A DNA stretch of 15,048 nt from SFWF01 sp964599835 (GCA_964599835.1 CAZRHF010000049.1:1-15048); one strand, 5' to 3'. Shown: positions 5,200 through 13,446, counted from the stretch's first letter. The notes: generated from the letters alone by a model not told the origin. Program-made: numbers and translations.

Positions 5200-8100
5200 T
5201 TATTTTGCTTCGGGGTAGATCATAACGGCATCTGTTGCCGCACCCACTCCGAACTTATAGCAGATATCTTCGTTGACCGACATAACATCGATACAGGATT
5301 CATACCTGGTATCGGCTTTTCGTCCGGTAAGATTCTTCCAAGGGAGGGTCAGATCGGCCGCACCGCGTATATCGCCCGAGCCGCCCCAGGTATTTGCACA
5401 TGAGGTGCAGACCTGCCAAAGATTAATATCCTCAGAATACAGAACAAGCTCGGCATGCTGATGTCCGAAGGAGTATGAAAGTATCCTGCCCGAAGTCTCG
5501 GTATAGTCTACATCAATGCCCAGGCTGTCATTAGTATATGCAGTCTTGTTATTGAAGGCACCGATGATGCTTCTGAGAACTGCTCCGTTGCCCATAGTGT
5601 TGTTATTGGTAGAGGAGTCGATTCCCATATGAGAAATGAAGGAATAATTCCATCCGTCGGGAGCTGTCATAGCGTCATTTACGAGCCAGTCAAGCTGAGG
5701 CTGAGTATAAGTGAAAGAGCTGAGAGTAGCAGCTCCTGTGACCACACCGTTTTCGTCAAAGGGACGGCGCTGATCCATTGTGTCGAGAACTATGACACGG
5801 GTATTCTTTTCGGGAAGGTCATAGTAGTAATACTTGGAATACTCGTAGTCGGGATCTTGAACTATGGTGTCGGGAGCAAAGGCGAGCACGCGGTCATTCC
5901 AGTCCTTATCGGAAATTATCCACTCGAGCTCGGGGCCGGAATAGTTAGCATGGGTGGACTGTGCGGCATTGTGGTCATGGTTACCGAAAGCAACGAAGAC
6001 GGGCTTGGTACAATCGTTAAGAGGCTCTAAATAGGTCTCGATATGTTTGAGATTGTCTTCCTTAGAGGTCTCGTCGGTGTCGTAGCCGTTTATCATATCG
6101 CCGCCGAAGGCAACAAAGTCGATATCGTCATCGTTGTTTGCCATTTCTACAATTGCGGCAACCTGATTCTTAAGTCTCTGGTTTCTTGCTTCTACCTCTT
6201 CGTCAGATTCATAAACGGTAAGAGCACCGGAGGAGTCCTTGCGGAGGTATGCGCCTGCGTGAAGGTCGGTAATGAAGATGTAGTTGACGGTTTCGTGAGA
6301 GAAAGCGTCTATCTTCTGGCTTATGATCTCGAAGTTTTCGCCCAGGCAAAGCTCGTTTTTGGTTCCCATAAGGACTTCAAACTTAAGTTCATCGGGAACG
6401 GTTATCTCAACGTCGTAAACGGTACCGTTCTTAACCGAGAGACGGACGTAGGAAGGCTTTAACAGGGTCTTTTCGGCGGTATCGATAGCCGAGGAAGAGG
6501 CTCTGTCGGTGCCGTATGCGAAATAGTCGCTGTAAGCGAATACTCCGAATTCCTTGTCGGAAGTGAAGGTAGTGCCCTCGGGCAGCCAGATGTAATAGTC
6601 GCCGAAGGACTGAGCGTTTTCGTCAGCGGTTACGGTGTTGGGAGAAGAAGAGGTGTAGTAGCCTGTAACTATGTCACTGCCCGCGGGGATAAGACCACTT
6701 CCCTCGGGAATATCGGCAACAGAGGCGGTAATCAGGTCGGAATACCATACGGTTCCGTTAGAAAGCTTTAAGTATCCGCGTGCGGTGAACTTATAATCGT
6801 CTTCGGCCTCAAGACCGTTTACAAGAACAGAGTAGACGGTGGACTTTGTAACCGCGTTCTGACTCCAGTTCTGCGCAAGGTCGGTTGCAGTGACCTTCAT
6901 GATGCCATTTGTGCCTGCGTTATTTAAAGTAAGCTCGGTAGAGTTGTCGGCACCGGTAACAAGGACACCGCGCTCGGATATGGCGAGTTCCTCATTTTCT
7001 ACGGTAAACTTACTGTCGCCACCGCAGTTGTAGGTCGCCATAAAGCGGAGTGCCTCGCCGCTGTCGGTGGTAACGCCTTCAACGCCGACGATATCGGTGA
7101 TACCGTAGATCTTGATGTTGTCAAAATAGGCCGTGGTATCCTCTACAGCGTTTACTATCATAGCGGAAACATATCCGCGGGGAAGGTCTCCGAGCTTATG
7201 ATATGCGTCTAAGGTGAGGGTCACCTCCTGCCACTCGTCGGTAGCAGAAAGGTTTGTGGTGTTTACGGCCACAGCGGTGCCGGGAACATTACCGGGATCG
7301 CCTACACCGAGAGATAATTCGATATCCTTATCCGACTTATAGGAGAAGGTCATCTGATAGGTCTTTCCGTTGTAGACCTCGATGGTATCGGCGTTTTTAA
7401 GCTCGAAAGCGGTGCTTTCCCCTGCGGAAAGTGTGGTCTTCATAGAGGAGTGTCCGGTAGCGGAAGCTTCCTTTGAAGGCTGAGCCTTCGCTCGGTCAAT
7501 GCTCATTCCGTCATACAGTTCTTCATAGGTGTCGAAGCCTACATAGGCCAGCTGACCTGCGGAAGATGCGGTAGTAACGGTGGTGGAGGGGCAGTAAAGG
7601 TCAACGCCGAAGTTGCCGAATTTGGGAATTGCGGCCTCGGTTCCCTCCTCGTCGGAATACCAGCCGCTAAACTCTGTTACCTTGGCATAACCTGTTCCGT
7701 CGGTAGCGTAGATCTCTTCCTTAAATTCGGTGGGGAGGGTAAGGTCGTTTCCGGGGATTCCGTAAACGGTATCGAAAAGCTCGTAGCTGCTACCGTTTTT
7801 AACATAAAGGTTAGTGGCGGTGCGCTGTTCGAGGGTTATGGTATCGATGTCGTATTTAACTACATTGTTCGGCACCATTATACCTATAAAGCACCTGTTA
7901 TAGGTGGTACCGTCAACTACGGTATACTCTTCGGGAGTGGTGAAGGAGAACTCGTAATCCACCCACTCGTCGGGGTGCACGGTGATAGCAGGCGAAGGAT
8001 TAAGAACGGTCTCGTTCTTGGCGTTTGTTCCGTAAGCGCCGGTAGCTGTACCTGCACCGTAAAGGACATAGAGTGTGGGTGAGGCGCCGCTAAGGTTGTG

Positions 8101-10218
8101 GACGCGCATACGCATCTTAACGTGTATCTCTGCATTTTCGGGGAAGACCATGTCGGCGGCATCACCGGTCTCGCTCATGGTAAGGTTCCAGTTGGCACGC
8201 CAGTTAGACTCGCCCGAATACATATTAAATTGCAGATAATGTCCGCCGGTGGCGGTCTCGTCCTCGATGACCGTATAGAAATAGGGGTTGTTTGCATCGG
8301 GTGTTCTGTCAACAGAGTCGTCGTAATAGGAGTTGGCATTGGTTACGCTATACTTAGAAAAATCAATATAACGGGTAACGGGGTTGTAGCCGCCTGTATG
8401 GGGGTCGGACAGCCAGATGGCATAGACGGTTTTATTGTGCATTTCGGCGGTAACGCTGGTATAAACTCCGCTGCTGCCGTCGGCAGTAAGGCTCCAGCCC
8501 TGAAGGAAGGTGTTTTTAGCGGTGGTAGAAACCTCTAAAGAGGGGGTAACAGTACTTCCCACACTCTGTATTTCGGCGGCAAGGGTGGTAGAGCCGTCAG
8601 AGAAGGTTCCGCCGTTGGCGTCGAAGGCGACAGAGGCTGTCTGACTCTTTTTAGTGATGGTTATAGAATCAATATAAACGGTCTGATACATTGTATCTCC
8701 GGCCTTGGTGGCAGTACCGTCGCCATTGGATATCCAGGGGGTGACAGAGCCGCCGCCTATGGTTATACAGAAATATGTACCGTAGGTGTTTGTGGCAGTT
8801 ACGGTCTCGTCACTGCGCTTATAGCCGGTTACGGTGATCGTATTGGCAGGTCTGTTTGAAATAATACTGCCGTTGATGACCGAAGAGGTGTCCTCGGTAT
8901 AGTCGAGGGTGGTAAAGGACAGCGTGGTGCTGTACTTGGGCATTTCGGTGGTGTCGGCATAATAGCGGACCCGTTGCTTGGTGGTTGCCGCCTTAGCATC
9001 GGCCTCGGTAGCGTAGTAGTTACCGGTAGTTTCGGTATACATAAAAGAGTCGGTCTTATAAAGGGCGTAGTTAGAGGTAACGTCGGCAACCGAGTTTTTG
9101 TCGGTTCCGGGGAAAAGCATATTGTTCTGACCGTTCCAGGCGTTGTCGTACTGGGTGTATTCGGATGAATTTGAACTTGCCGCACCGCCGCCGAAGAAGG
9201 CCTGGTGATAAACACCCATATACTGGGCATAGGCGTTTATCTTGACCTCGTATTTGGCGTTGGGATCAATCATATAGGGCTTGCCGTTTTCATCAACGGG
9301 GATAAAGCTGGTCTGCCCTACGTTGGTTATTTTAAGTGCACCGATAGTGCCGTCAGCCGTTTCGACCGCAACCTGCTGAGCGGTGGTATCGGAATTTGTA
9401 GAGTGGAGAGGATAGAAGACTCTGCCGTCCACATCCATCGAGGTATCCGAGTTAGCGGCATAGGTCTTGGCAGAATCGCCGTCGTTAAAGTTGAAGGTGT
9501 AGGTATCCCCTACCTCGTTGTAGGCCTCGCCGCCCGAAAGCTGTTCCAGCTTTATCCAGTCGAGGTCGTATTCTTCGCGGTAGATAGTAGCCTGTTTATC
9601 GGCATCCCAATATGTAGAGGTCAGTGTAAGGAAACACTTGGTATATTCGCCGTTATAGGCGGTGGGGGTAGTGAAAACGTAGGATATTTCAGTCCACTCG
9701 TTTTTGACCACTAACTTTGAAATGTCATGTTGGTCCATAACGGTGCCGTTCGAAGAGGCATAGGAATTTCCGTATCTTATGCCGAGACGAAAATTGCTGT
9801 AATCCTTTGCGCGTATCTTTAAAGTCACGCGGAAAGTAGTATTTGTGGGGAAAGCAAGATTGTCGGGATCGCCTGCGGTGGTGTTGTGATAGCCGCTTTC
9901 GGTCATAACGATGGTATGGTGAGGCGTCCAGTTGGTGAAGGGACCCATGTCGGGATTTCCCTTAACGGCAAGATATGCGCCGCCCGAAGCAGACTCATCG
10001 TAAACGACATTCTGCCAGAGGGTGCCGTCGGTTTCGCTATAGTATGTATTACCGCCCTTGGTAACAGTGTATTTATCGTAGTCGATAAGACGGTTTATAA
10101 AGGTTTCGCCGTCGGAGGTGCCTTCAGAGAAGATATTGCCCGAAACGACGAGGGCACTTGCCAGCACGGCCAGACAGAGAATAAGCGAAAGGAGTCGTTT
10201 AGATATTTTGTTGATCAT
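5200..10218 (-). CDS. Giant exported multidomain protein with C-terminal calcineurin-like metallophosphoesterase
   Basis: A 1672-residue exported protein. Residues 1-27 are a Sec signal peptide (KISKRLL, then a hydrophobic core). Modules in order: a beta-sandwich-like module about 44-228; a Thr/Ser/Tyr-rich region 230-525; an InlB-type (Listeria-Bacteroides) repeat about 527-602 with FDANGG and GWS; a second copy of the first module about 617-799; a degenerate InlB-like unit about 800-875; a carbohydrate-binding-like sandwich about 890-1045; an Ig-like segment about 1046-1170. The metallophosphoesterase at about 1310-1610 keeps D1318/H1320 (TDLH), D1374 (GGD), N1413/H1414 (GNHDH), H1530 and H1586/H1588 (GHQH), so it should bind two metals and cleave a phosphoester outside the cell. 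No LPXTG, S-layer domain, C-terminal membrane helix or dockerin is seen. AAGGAGGA sits 7 bases before the ATG and overlaps the upstream gene's stop. The substrate is unknown. Confidence 0.88.
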   Translation of the reverse strand: MINKISKRLLSLILCLAVLASALVVSGNIFSEGTSDGETFINRLIDYDKYTVTKGGNTYYSETDGTLWQNVVYDESASGGAYLAVKGNPDMGPFTNWTPHHTIVMTESGYHNTTAGDPDNLAFPTNTTFRVTLKIRAKDYSNFRLGIRYGNSYASSNGTVMDQHDISKLVVKNEWTEISYVFTTPTAYNGEYTKCFLTLTSTYWDADKQATIYREEYDLDWIKLEQLSGGEAYNEVGDTYTFNFNDGDSAKTYAANSDTSMDVDGRVFYPLHSTNSDTTAQQVAVETADGTIGALKITNVGQTSFIPVDENGKPYMIDPNAKYEVKINAYAQYMGVYHQAFFGGGAASSNSSEYTQYDNAWNGQNNMLFPGTDKNSVADVTSNYALYKTDSFMYTETTGNYYATEADAKAATTKQRVRYYADTTEMPKYSTTLSFTTLDYTEDTSSVINGSIISNRPANTITVTGYKRSDETVTATNTYGTYFCITIGGGSVTPWISNGDGTATKAGDTMYQTVYIDSITITKKSQTASVAFDANGGTFSDGSTTLAAEIQSVGSTVTPSLEVSTTAKNTFLQGWSLTADGSSGVYTSVTAEMHNKTVYAIWLSDPHTGGYNPVTRYIDFSKYSVTNANSYYDDSVDRTPDANNPYFYTVIEDETATGGHYLQFNMYSGESNWRANWNLTMSETGDAADMVFPENAEIHVKMRMRVHNLSGASPTLYVLYGAGTATGAYGTNAKNETVLNPSPAITVHPDEWVDYEFSFTTPEEYTVVDGTTYNRCFIGIMVPNNVVKYDIDTITLEQRTATNLYVKNGSSYELFDTVYGIPGNDLTLPTEFKEEIYATDGTGYAKVTEFSGWYSDEEGTEAAIPKFGNFGVDLYCPSTTVTTASSAGQLAYVGFDTYEELYDGMSIDRAKAQPSKEASATGHSSMKTTLSAGESTAFELKNADTIEVYNGKTYQMTFSYKSDKDIELSLGVGDPGNVPGTAVAVNTTNLSATDEWQEVTLTLDAYHKLGDLPRGYVSAMIVNAVEDTTAYFDNIKIYGITDIVGVEGVTTDSGEALRFMATYNCGGDSKFTVENEELAISERGVLVTGADNSTELTLNNAGTNGIMKVTATDLAQNWSQNAVTKSTVYSVLVNGLEAEDDYKFTARGYLKLSNGTVWYSDLITASVADIPEGSGLIPAGSDIVTGYYTSSSPNTVTADENAQSFGDYYIWLPEGTTFTSDKEFGVFAYSDYFAYGTDRASSSAIDTAEKTLLKPSYVRLSVKNGTVYDVEITVPDELKFEVLMGTKNELCLGENFEIISQKIDAFSHETVNYIFITDLHAGAYLRKDSSGALTVYESDEEVEARNQRLKNQVAAIVEMANNDDDIDFVAFGGDMINGYDTDETSKEDNLKHIETYLEPLNDCTKPVFVAFGNHDHNAAQSTHANYSGPELEWIISDKDWNDRVLAFAPDTIVQDPDYEYSKYYYYDLPEKNTRVIVLDTMDQRRPFDENGVVTGAATLSSFTYTQPQLDWLVNDAMTAPDGWNYSFISHMGIDSSTNNNTMGNGAVLRSIIGAFNNKTAYTNDSLGIDVDYTETSGRILSYSFGHQHAELVLYSEDINLWQVCTSCANTWGGSGDIRGAADLTLPWKNLTGRKADTRYESCIDVMSVNEDICYKFGVGAATDAVMIYPEAK

Positions 10219-10230
10219 TTTGCTTCCTCC

Positions 10231-10584
10231 TTAAAAATCGTTAAGGCCGAATATCAGCTTGCGCATTACCTCACCGTCGGCAGAGGTAAAGTAGCCGTCG
10301 CCGTTAAGGTCGGTGCTGTCCTTTGAAAGCTTTACCAGATCGCAGATATCGGTGGCGCTGTCGGAGGTGAGGTCGACGTCGCTGTATCGGGTAAAGGCCT
10401 TATCGGTGCCTGCGGCATCAACGTAGTTTACCGCCCAAGTGTTCAGTTCGGTTCCGAAGTATTTTACTCCGTCAACCGAGGTTACTCTTATTTTTCCGTC
10501 GTCTGTTCCTGCGGCGAGAGCCGATGTAGCAAAAACAGAAAACAATAAGAGGACTGTACTAAGAATTAAAAACAGTCTTTTCAT
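10231..10584 (-). CDS. Small exported protein with dockerin-like calcium-binding domain
   Basis: A 117-residue protein starting at the ATG at 10584, where an AGGGG Shine-Dalgarno site lies 8 bases upstream and a typical signal peptide begins (MKRLFLIL, hydrophobic core, SALA-A cleavage near residue 24). Residues about 31-65 are an unassigned short region. Residues 71-117 form a dockerin-like duplication: loop 1 at 71-82 has D, T, D, D, D at positions 1, 3, 5, 9 and 12, and loop 2 at 92-103 (DLNGDG start) has D, N, D, T, D; each is followed by a short helix (DLVKLSK, VMRKLIFG). In loop 1 the usual glycines are serines. Dockerins bind cohesins, in cellulosomes and other extracellular assemblies. 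It is the first gene of a two-gene operon with the giant exoprotein and has no enzyme domain of its own. A longer frame to 10665 lacks a good ribosome site. Confidence 0.8.
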   Translation of the reverse strand: MKRLFLILSTVLLLFSVFATSALAAGTDDGKIRVTSVDGVKYFGTELNTWAVNYVDAAGTDKAFTRYSDVDLTSDSATDICDLVKLSKDSTDLNGDGYFTSADGEVMRKLIFGLNDF

Positions 10585-10592
10585 ATTCTTTT

Positions 10593-10599
10593 CCCCTTT
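10593..10599 (-). promoter_or_regulatory. Ribosome binding site deciding the start of the dockerin-like gene
   Basis: On the minus strand AAAGGGG with an 8-base spacer to the ATG at 10584. It selects the start that puts the signal peptide at the very N-terminus. Confidence 0.65.
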
Positions 10600-10614
10600 C
10601 AAGAAAGATATTTT

Positions 10615-10643
10615 ACAGATATATTCTACCATAATATATCTGT
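10615..10643. promoter_or_regulatory. Perfect 11-bp inverted repeat (operator candidate) over the dockerin operon promoter
   Basis: ACAGATATATT (10615-10625) and AATATATCTGT (10633-10643) are exact reverse complements separated by 7 bases. The repeat covers the -10 box and most of the spacer of the promoter at 10623-10651, where a dimeric repressor would block transcription. It lies mostly upstream of the transcription start, so it is more likely a DNA site than an RNA hairpin. Confidence 0.65.
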
Positions 10644-10651
10644 TGTTGCAA
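10623..10651 (-). promoter_or_regulatory. Promoter for the dockerin / giant exoprotein operon
   Basis: On the minus strand TTGCAA (10651-10646) and TAGAAT (10628-10623) are 17 bases apart; 4 of 6 and 5 of 6 consensus matches. Transcription would start near 10616, about 30 bases before the ATG. The -10 is embedded in the inverted repeat. Confidence 0.55.
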
Positions 10652-10751
10652 TAAATTTTATGCAAAGTTACAATTTTTACAATAACCCTACCAACCGTTT
10701 TAAAATATTACAAACAAAGCGGGAGCTATATGGCATTAAAGCATTCAAAGC

Positions 10752-10785
10752 AAAAAAACAGGTATGCGTTGAAACACATACCTGT
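10752..10785 (-). terminator. Rho-independent terminator of the ileS-transketolase operon
   Basis: On the minus strand a 9-bp perfect stem (ACAGGTATG with CATACCTGT) with a 10-base loop is followed by seven T. It lies 16 bases beyond the stop of the transketolase C-terminal subunit. The stretch between it and the dockerin operon promoter (about 10652-10751) is AT-rich with no gene seen. Confidence 0.92.
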
Positions 10786-10800
10786 ATAAATATCATTTAA

Positions 10801-11748
10801 CTATCTCTTAAGCGCGATTGCTTCTTTTGCCTTGGCGGCGATATCCTTAGCGCGGAGACCGAACTTATCAAGAAGCTCGGCGGCAGGGCCTGACATACCG
10901 TAGGTATCGTTAACACCCAGCTTAAGTACGGTGGTGGGATAAACCTCGGAAAGGTATTCCGAAACGGCAGAGCCGAGTCCGCCGACAACGCTGTGCTCTT
11001 CGGCGGTAACGATGGCACCCGTTTCCTTAGCGGCCTTAAGGACGATATCCTTATCTAAGGGCTTGATGGTAGCCATATTAACGATGCGGGCGTTTATACC
11101 TTCGGCCTTAAGAAGCTCGTAAGCCTCAAGAGCCTCGGCAACCATAAGACCGGTTGCGATGATGGTAACGTCGGTACCCTCCTTAAGCTCTACGCCCTTA
11201 CCGATCTCGAAGGTATAATCCTCGTCGAATACGACCGGAACAGCAAGACGGCCGAAGCGCATATAAACGGGACCGTCATGGTTTATAGCGGCCTTAACAG
11301 CCTTGTAAGCCTCGGTATAATCGGCAGGATTGATAATGGTCATACCGGGGATGGTGCGCATAATTCCGATATCCTCACAGCACTGATGGGTAGCACCGTC
11401 TTCGCCGACAGAGATACCGGCGTGGGTAGCGCCGATGATAACGTTTAAGTGGGGATAGCCGATGGAGTTTCTGATCTGCTCGAAGGCGCGGCCTGCGGCA
11501 AACATTGCAAAAGAACTTGCAAATACCTTTTTGCCGGTTGCGGCGATACCTGCGGCAATGCTCATCATATTGCCTTCGGCGATTCCGCAGTCATAAAAGC
11601 GGTCGGGATGGGCTTTCTTGAAGGCACCGGTTTTGGTAGCCTCGGCAAGGTCGGCGTCCATAACGATAAAGTCGTTTCTTTCGTTTCCTAAATCAACAAG
11701 AGCGGCACCGTAGGCGTCTCTTGTAGCAATTTTCTTTACATCTGCCAT
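10801..11748 (-). CDS. Transketolase, C-terminal subunit (pyrimidine-binding and C-terminal domains)
   Basis: A 315-residue protein matching the second half of transketolase. The pyrimidine-binding domain holds the catalytic glutamate that activates thiamine diphosphate (Glu58 in GIAEGN) and the ATHAGISVGEDGATHQ substrate-site segment at 107-122; the C-terminal domain follows from about 190. With the N-terminal subunit it transfers two-carbon units between pentose and other sugar phosphates in the cytoplasmic pentose phosphate pathway. Split transketolases are common in Clostridia and archaea, so this is a normal form and not a broken gene. The two subunit genes are 14 bases apart, in the order N then C, with GGAGG before the ATG. 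It is last in the operon, and the TAG stop is followed by a terminator. A related deoxyxylulose-phosphate synthase is unlikely given the length and the split. Confidence 0.92.
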   Translation of the reverse strand: MADVKKIATRDAYGAALVDLGNERNDFIVMDADLAEATKTGAFKKAHPDRFYDCGIAEGNMMSIAAGIAATGKKVFASSFAMFAAGRAFEQIRNSIGYPHLNVIIGATHAGISVGEDGATHQCCEDIGIMRTIPGMTIINPADYTEAYKAVKAAINHDGPVYMRFGRLAVPVVFDEDYTFEIGKGVELKEGTDVTIIATGLMVAEALEAYELLKAEGINARIVNMATIKPLDKDIVLKAAKETGAIVTAEEHSVVGGLGSAVSEYLSEVYPTTVLKLGVNDTYGMSGPAAELLDKFGLRAKDIAAKAKEAIALKR

Positions 11749-11762
11749 TTTTTGTTACCTCC

Positions 11763-12602
11763 TTACATAAGCTCGGCAAGCTTGGCTTCAAGCTCTTTGA
11801 CAGCAACGGCGTAATCCTCGTCTCCTGGGGCTTTTCCGTGCCAGCCGCAAACATTTTCCATAAAGGAAACGCCCTTACCCTTAACGGTGTTCATAATGAT
11901 AGCAGTAGGTCTATCGGTAACCTTTTCGGCGGCGAGGGTTGCGGCCTCGATAGCCTCTAAATCGTGTCCGTCAATAATGATGGCATTCCAGCCGAAGGCC
12001 TCGAACTTCTTGTCGAGGGGAGCGGGAGAGTTTACCTCGTCGCAGGTTCCGTCTATTTGAAGATTGTTGAAATCTACGTAGGCGGTAAGATTGGAAAGTC
12101 CCTTATTGGCGGCAAACATTGCGGCCTCCCAAACCTGACCCTCTTCACATTCGCCGTCGCCGAGGACGGTGTAAACGCGATAAGAATCGCCGAAATGCTT
12201 GGCAGAAAGAGCCATACCAACGGCACAGGAGATTCCCTGACCGAGAGATCCGGAGGACATATCAACGCCGGGAATGTTCTTCATATCGGGATGGCCCTGA
12301 AGACGGGCGCCTGTGTGGCGAAGGGTCAAAAGCTCCTCTACGGGGAAGAAGCCTCTGTTTGCCAGAGCGGCATAAAGAGCGGGTGCGGCGTGACCCTTAG
12401 AGAGAACAAGACGGTCGCGGTCGGCCTTTTTGGGGTCGGCAGGATCGATGTTCATCTTGTCGAAATAGAGATATGCCAGCAGGTCTGCGATGGAGAGCGA
12501 GCCGCCGGGATGTCCGGCCTTTGCAGAATGGACACCGTCAACGATACCCTTTCTGATCTTGGCTGCCGCTATTTGTAGTTCTTTTTTCTTTGCAGCGTTC
12601 AT
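11763..12602 (-). CDS. Transketolase, N-terminal subunit (thiamine diphosphate-binding domain)
   Basis: A 279-residue protein matching the first half of transketolase. The diphosphate/metal motif starts with GDGECEEG at 148-155 and closes with N180 (VDFNN), about 30 residues later as required for Mg and cofactor binding. His31 in AGHPGGSLS, His71 in LSKGHAAPALY and His255 near the end match conserved substrate and cofactor positions. It works as a complex with the C-terminal subunit encoded next. CGGAGG precedes the ATG, with only 4 bases between this gene and the HAD phosphatase gene upstream, so the two are co-transcribed and probably coupled. Its presence behind ileS-lspA-rluD joins central carbon metabolism to a cluster of translation and protein-processing genes; no functional link between them is evident. 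Confidence 0.93.
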   Translation of the reverse strand: MNAAKKKELQIAAAKIRKGIVDGVHSAKAGHPGGSLSIADLLAYLYFDKMNIDPADPKKADRDRLVLSKGHAAPALYAALANRGFFPVEELLTLRHTGARLQGHPDMKNIPGVDMSSGSLGQGISCAVGMALSAKHFGDSYRVYTVLGDGECEEGQVWEAAMFAANKGLSNLTAYVDFNNLQIDGTCDEVNSPAPLDKKFEAFGWNAIIIDGHDLEAIEAATLAAEKVTDRPTAIIMNTVKGKGVSFMENVCGWHGKAPGDEDYAVAVKELEAKLAELM

Positions 12603-12606
12603 TTTT

Positions 12607-13446
12607 TTACCTCCGGTTTTTGGATAAATATTCTATAAAGTCGGCTACGCCGCCGTCAAGGCAGGTACCTCCGACAAAATTAACCATATTTTGAATATCT
12701 TCGGGAGAATCGGCCATTGTTGCCGAAATATCGGCGGCGCGAAGCATTTCCACGTCGTTATAAAAATCGCCGATGGCGAAAAATCCGCCCTCTTTGATAT
12801 TCAGGATCTCGCAGAGCTTTTTAAGTCCGCTTCCCTTATTGGTGCCCTTAGGCATCTGCTCGAAGTAGATATGCATAACTCCGTCCATAACCACACCTGT
12901 CTGAACCAGATAACAGTCATTTTCGGCCAGTGGGCGAAGGGTATTCGCCAGACGGTCGCAGGCGGCCTGATCGTCGCAGGCATAAAGGATCTTATTCCAG
13001 TTTTCGTCCTTTATATCGTTGAAGCTGACGTATTCGCGATCAAGGGATTCATAGTCCTCGTGAAGCTCGGTCTCAGCAGTTGCTTTAAGGACGAAAATAC
13101 GGGAATCGGAATGAACCTCAACGCCGATGTCGGGATGCTTTTCAAGGACAACGCTCACGTATTCCTTCGTGTGCTCGGGAAGGGTGGTGGCGTAGAGAGC
13201 CCTTTCGGCTTTGAAGTCATAGATCATTCCGCCGTTTAAGAAAACGCAGGGACCTACAAGGGATCTGTCGATAAGGTTGAACACCTGACTTACCGCCCCT
13301 GAGCTTCTGCCCGTGGCAATAGCAAAGGTTCCGCCCTCGTCGCAGAAATATTTTATTGCTTCAATATTTCTCGGTGCGATCATACCCGTATCGACCAAGG
13401 TTCCGTCTACGTCCGAGGCGAGCAGACAGTTATCAAAAAGCGCCAT
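12607..13446 (-). CDS. Cof-type HAD-IIB family phosphatase
   Basis: A 279-residue cytoplasmic hydrolase of the haloacid dehalogenase superfamily, Cof/IIB type. Motif I is DVDGTLV at 12-18 (Asp12 nucleophile, Asp14 acid/base), motif II lies around Thr45 in ATGRSS, motif III is Lys204 in KGTNKGSGL, and motif IV is GDFYNDVEML at 226-235 with the Mg-binding aspartates. The large cap domain between motifs II and III (about 85-185) is what defines class IIB and sets substrate choice. Relatives dephosphorylate sugar phosphates, flavin nucleotides or pyridoxal phosphate. The ATG overlaps the stop of the pseudouridine synthase gene by one base (TAATG), indicating translational coupling. Placement beside transketolase makes a sugar phosphate attractive, but that is inference. 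Confidence 0.9.
   Translation of the reverse strand: MALFDNCLLASDVDGTLVDTGMIAPRNIEAIKYFCDEGGTFAIATGRSSGAVSQVFNLIDRSLVGPCVFLNGGMIYDFKAERALYATTLPEHTKEYVSVVLEKHPDIGVEVHSDSRIFVLKATAETELHEDYESLDREYVSFNDIKDENWNKILYACDDQAACDRLANTLRPLAENDCYLVQTGVVMDGVMHIYFEQMPKGTNKGSGLKKLCEILNIKEGGFFAIGDFYNDVEMLRAADISATMADSPEDIQNMVNFVGGTCLDGGVADFIEYLSKNRR

Noticed and set aside
9205..9714. Several plus-strand open frames of 130-170 codons inside the giant exoprotein gene (for example here, 5629-6030 and 8098-8538)
   Set aside because: All are antisense to one continuous 1672-codon gene with signal peptide and recognisable domains; none has a start context.
10216..10235. Possible single frameshifted gene joining the dockerin-like protein and the giant exoprotein
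   Set aside because: Each has its own signal peptide and ribosome site, so they are two genes and not one broken gene.
10585..10665. An N-terminal extension of 27 codons for the dockerin-like protein
   Set aside because: It would start inside the promoter/operator region and bury the signal peptide; the internal ATG at 10584 has a good ribosome site.
10652..10751. Possible small RNA or riboswitch in the AT-rich gap between the dockerin operon and the transketolase terminator
   Set aside because: No conserved aptamer-like pairing, promoter-terminator pair or known motif could be supported by eye.
11964..12578. A 204-codon plus-strand open frame antisense to the transketolase N-terminal subunit
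   Set aside because: Shadow of a strongly conserved gene; no Shine-Dalgarno site, no domain, no promoter.
12691..13239. A 182-codon plus-strand open frame antisense to the HAD phosphatase
   Set aside because: Same reasoning: the HAD motifs on the minus strand are intact and the plus frame shows no family features.
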